From Streptomyces sp. MJM8645 (lineage in GTDB: Bacteria; Actinomycetota; Actinomycetes; Streptomycetales; Streptomycetaceae): a stretch of 64,000 nucleotides of DNA. The notes beneath the pieces were generated by a model. The model was not told the DNA's origin and did not search any database. It worked only from the letters and a program-made list of their open reading frames with translations. The stretch is from the NCBI RefSeq assembly GCF_001625365.1, contig NZ_LJJF01000002.1:1151501-1215500 (forward strand). The letters run 5' to 3'. The stretch's first letter is position 1; every line of letters starts with the position of its first letter. The translations under genes and the position numbers were made by a program. Below, piece by piece: positions 62,478 through 64,000 of this stretch.

Positions 62478-63400
62478 GGGATGATGTCCCATTCGGTGGC
62501 GTGCGGGGAGATGGTGATGCGGTGCCGGGACTCCCAGCGCTGCCGGTGGACGGGACCGCTCGCGAGGAACCTCTCGGGCTGGTCGCGGACCGGCCCGACG
62601 CCCGGCAGCGGGTGCGGGCTCTCGATCCAGGCCCACCGGGTCTGGCTGACGTTCGGCGGCGGCTGCCCGTCGTCGGCTGCCGGGAGCAACGCCCGGGTTT
62701 CGAAGACCTCCGACAGAATGCCCGGGGCGATGCCGACGAAGAGGTCACCCGAGGGCGGGCAGGATTTGCGGCCCAGCCAGAGCAGGCGCTCCGGGTGCTC
62801 CAGTGCGTGGGCGATCCGTTCGAGGAGTGCGCGGTCGGAGTGCTGGAGGCCGACGAGGAAGGCCGCGTCGGACAGGTACCAGCGCTCGGTGATCATGGCG
62901 TGGCGGCTCACCTCACCTGCGACCAGCGCCCCGGAACGGGGGTCCGCCGCGATCCGCTTCGGTGCGCCGTACCAGGATGCCAGCGCGTGGCTGCCGAAGG
63001 ATGCGGTCGTGCCCTCTCTCTGCTCCCCGAGCGCTTCCAGGGCCGAGGCCCGGCGGTGGTCCGTCACGAGGTCGCGGGGGCGGACGGGATACCTTCCACC
63101 CCCGACGGTGTGGTAATCCCGCATGGGCGTTCCGGGGCGGTCGGCGCGAACACCGAAGAGGACGGACCCGAGTTCGTCGAGCGGATCCTCCCGGTCAAGG
63201 CCGAAGGCTGCCGCACAGAGGCCGATCACTCCGGACTTGGTGGGCCGGGTGTGGGTGTCGCGCTGGGCGAACCGGCCTTTGATGCCCCAGGACTGCAGCG
63301 GCCCGGCCAACCTGATGAGCAGAACGTGCTGCGGTGCATCGGTCGTCGCGGTGGAGCCGGTCCTGGCAGTAGGACCGGTCGTGGCAGGGGCGTCGGTCAC
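62474..63400 (-). CDS. cas5e: type I-E CRISPR Cas5e (CasD)
   Basis: 308 residues. The N-terminal LLIRLAGPLQSWGIKGRFAQRDTHTRPTKSGVIGLCAAAFG is the Cas5 signature; VLFGVRADRPGTPMRDYHTVGG and ITERWYLSDAAFLVGL follow, as in Cas5e. It binds the 5' handle of crRNA in Cascade. About 25 Thr/Ala-rich residues precede the conserved start. GTGA overlaps at both ends show strict coupling with cas7e and cas6e. Confidence 0.93.
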   Translation of the reverse strand: MTDAPATTGPTARTGSTATTDAPQHVLLIRLAGPLQSWGIKGRFAQRDTHTRPTKSGVIGLCAAAFGLDREDPLDELGSVLFGVRADRPGTPMRDYHTVGGGRYPVRPRDLVTDHRRASALEALGEQREGTTASFGSHALASWYGAPKRIAADPRSGALVAGEVSRHAMITERWYLSDAAFLVGLQHSDRALLERIAHALEHPERLLWLGRKSCPPSGDLFVGIAPGILSEVFETRALLPAADDGQPPPNVSQTRWAWIESPHPLPGVGPVRDQPERFLASGPVHRQRWESRHRITISPHATEWDIIP

Positions 63401-64000
63401 GGCGTGAGGTCCTCGATGGAGTCCACGACGTCCACGGCCCCGGTGGGGTCGACCGTCTCCAGGAGGTCCGCGATCTCCGGTGCGTAGGTGAGGACGCGCG
63501 CGGACCGCAGGTCGCCGCGGCGCTTGCTGACGAAGAGGTGGTGCCGCATCAGACGGCGGACCGCCGCCTGGCCGGCCGGGCCCTCGCCGCCGCTGCTCTC
63601 GGGGTTCTCGTCCACGGGGTTCTGGAAGGCGGCAGCGTAGTTGTACGGGCGCTCGCCCTCGAAGGCGAGCACGAGTGCCGGCAGCGAGCCGGTGGAGGCG
63701 GTGGAGTTCTTCTTCGCCTCCGGGACGGCCTCGACGAAGGCGTTGACGAACTCCGCCTCGGCGGCGGTCGCCGCTTCCTCCGCTTCCTCCGTCTCCATTC
63801 CGGCCTGCTGGAGGTTGGCGCGAAGCTGTCGGCGATCCAGGACGGCGTGCCGGTAGAAGGTCCCGGAGATCAGCGACTGGTACCCGGTCATGCCCGCGCC
63901 CGCGTCGTCCGCCGTGTCGAGGAAGCTGAGGGCGTTGCGCTTACGGTCGAGCTTCGCGTCGTCGGCCGCCGCGTAGAAGTCCTCGATCTGCTCTGCGGCG
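63397..64000 (-). CDS. cas7e: type I-E CRISPR Cas7e (CasC), 5' part beyond window edge
   Basis: C-terminal 201 codons of Cas7e, the Cascade backbone subunit. SGTFYRHAVLDRRQL, VNAFVEAVPEAKKNSTAS and GERPYNYAAAFQNPV are typical of the CasC/Cse4 C-terminal half. The rest lies beyond position 64000, where cse2, cse1 and cas3 would be expected on the minus strand. The stop overlaps the cas5e GTG. Confidence 0.93.
   Translation of the reverse strand, partial: AAEQIEDFYAAADDAKLDRKRNALSFLDTADDAGAGMTGYQSLISGTFYRHAVLDRRQLRANLQQAGMETEEAEEAATAAEAEFVNAFVEAVPEAKKNSTASTGSLPALVLAFEGERPYNYAAAFQNPVDENPESSGGEGPAGQAAVRRLMRHHLFVSKRRGDLRSARVLTYAPEIADLLETVDPTGAVDVVDSIEDLTP

Overview
The window is very GC-rich with strong third-position GC bias, frequent GTG starts and GTGA/ATGA overlaps. 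It carries families typical of Streptomycetaceae: DUF6193, SUKH immunity-like proteins, an HTH-TPR regulator beside an RsbW-like ATPase, and many small orphan genes. I read it as a Streptomyces or Kitasatospora chromosome. All assignments come from motifs read by eye; no database search was run.

Region 1 (1-29 kb) is the 3' part of a hybrid PKS-NRPS gene cluster on the + strand. Visible order: PKS KS(partial)-AT-KR-ACP; a 2,890-residue NRPS; PKS KS-AT-KR-DH-like-ACP; NRPS C-A-PCP; a free-standing A-PCP; an argininosuccinate-synthase-like enzyme; an ATP-grasp ligase; an exported penicillin-acylase-family Ntn hydrolase; and a small membrane protein. The big NRPS is unusual because both of its A domains are interrupted. 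The first has a glycine-like code and holds a luciferase-like FMN monooxygenase between A4 and A5. The second has a cysteine-like code and holds a nitroreductase-type oxidase between A8 and A10, next to a Cy domain. The expected product fragment is a beta-hydroxyacyl chain, an oxidised glycine, a thiazole, another malonate unit, an unassigned amino acid, and tailoring that the AsS-like/ATP-grasp pair may supply. No thioesterase is visible.

Region 2 (29.06-33.93 kb) is a small island bounded by a 52-bp direct repeat (2 mismatches). It holds an HTH-TPR regulator, an RsbW-like ATPase, a PhyH-type dioxygenase running into a kinase-tail-like fragment, an XRE/coiled-coil protein and a tiny membrane protein. 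A decayed 3' half of tRNA-Ser and 12-bp repeats lie at its right edge. It looks like the remains of an integrative element.

Region 3 (34-45.5 kb) begins with a complete, divergent alanyl-tRNA synthetase. It continues with immunity-like genes that have no toxin beside them, a flavin reductase, a Nudix hydrolase, a TetR/hydrolase divergent pair with a palindromic operator, and a gdpD-MFS operon.

Region 4 (45.6-49 kb) has the most unexpected item. A perfect four-stem tRNA-like cloverleaf with a CUG anticodon loop but abnormal D and T loops lies two bases upstream of the ATG of a 787-residue protein I do not recognise. Further on are a tRNA-Cys gene, a SUKH protein, a Cys-rich duplicated protein, a polysaccharide deacetylase, an HTH protein, DoxX, DUF2785, an alpha/beta hydrolase, a SnoaL-like gene remnant and a secreted lectin (49-57 kb).

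Region 5 (57-64 kb) has a desaturase/glycosyltransferase/hydrolase set, an AhpD-like protein, and the cas7e-cas5e-cas6e end of a type I-E CRISPR-Cas operon running off the right edge. No cas1, cas2 or array follows cas6e within the window.
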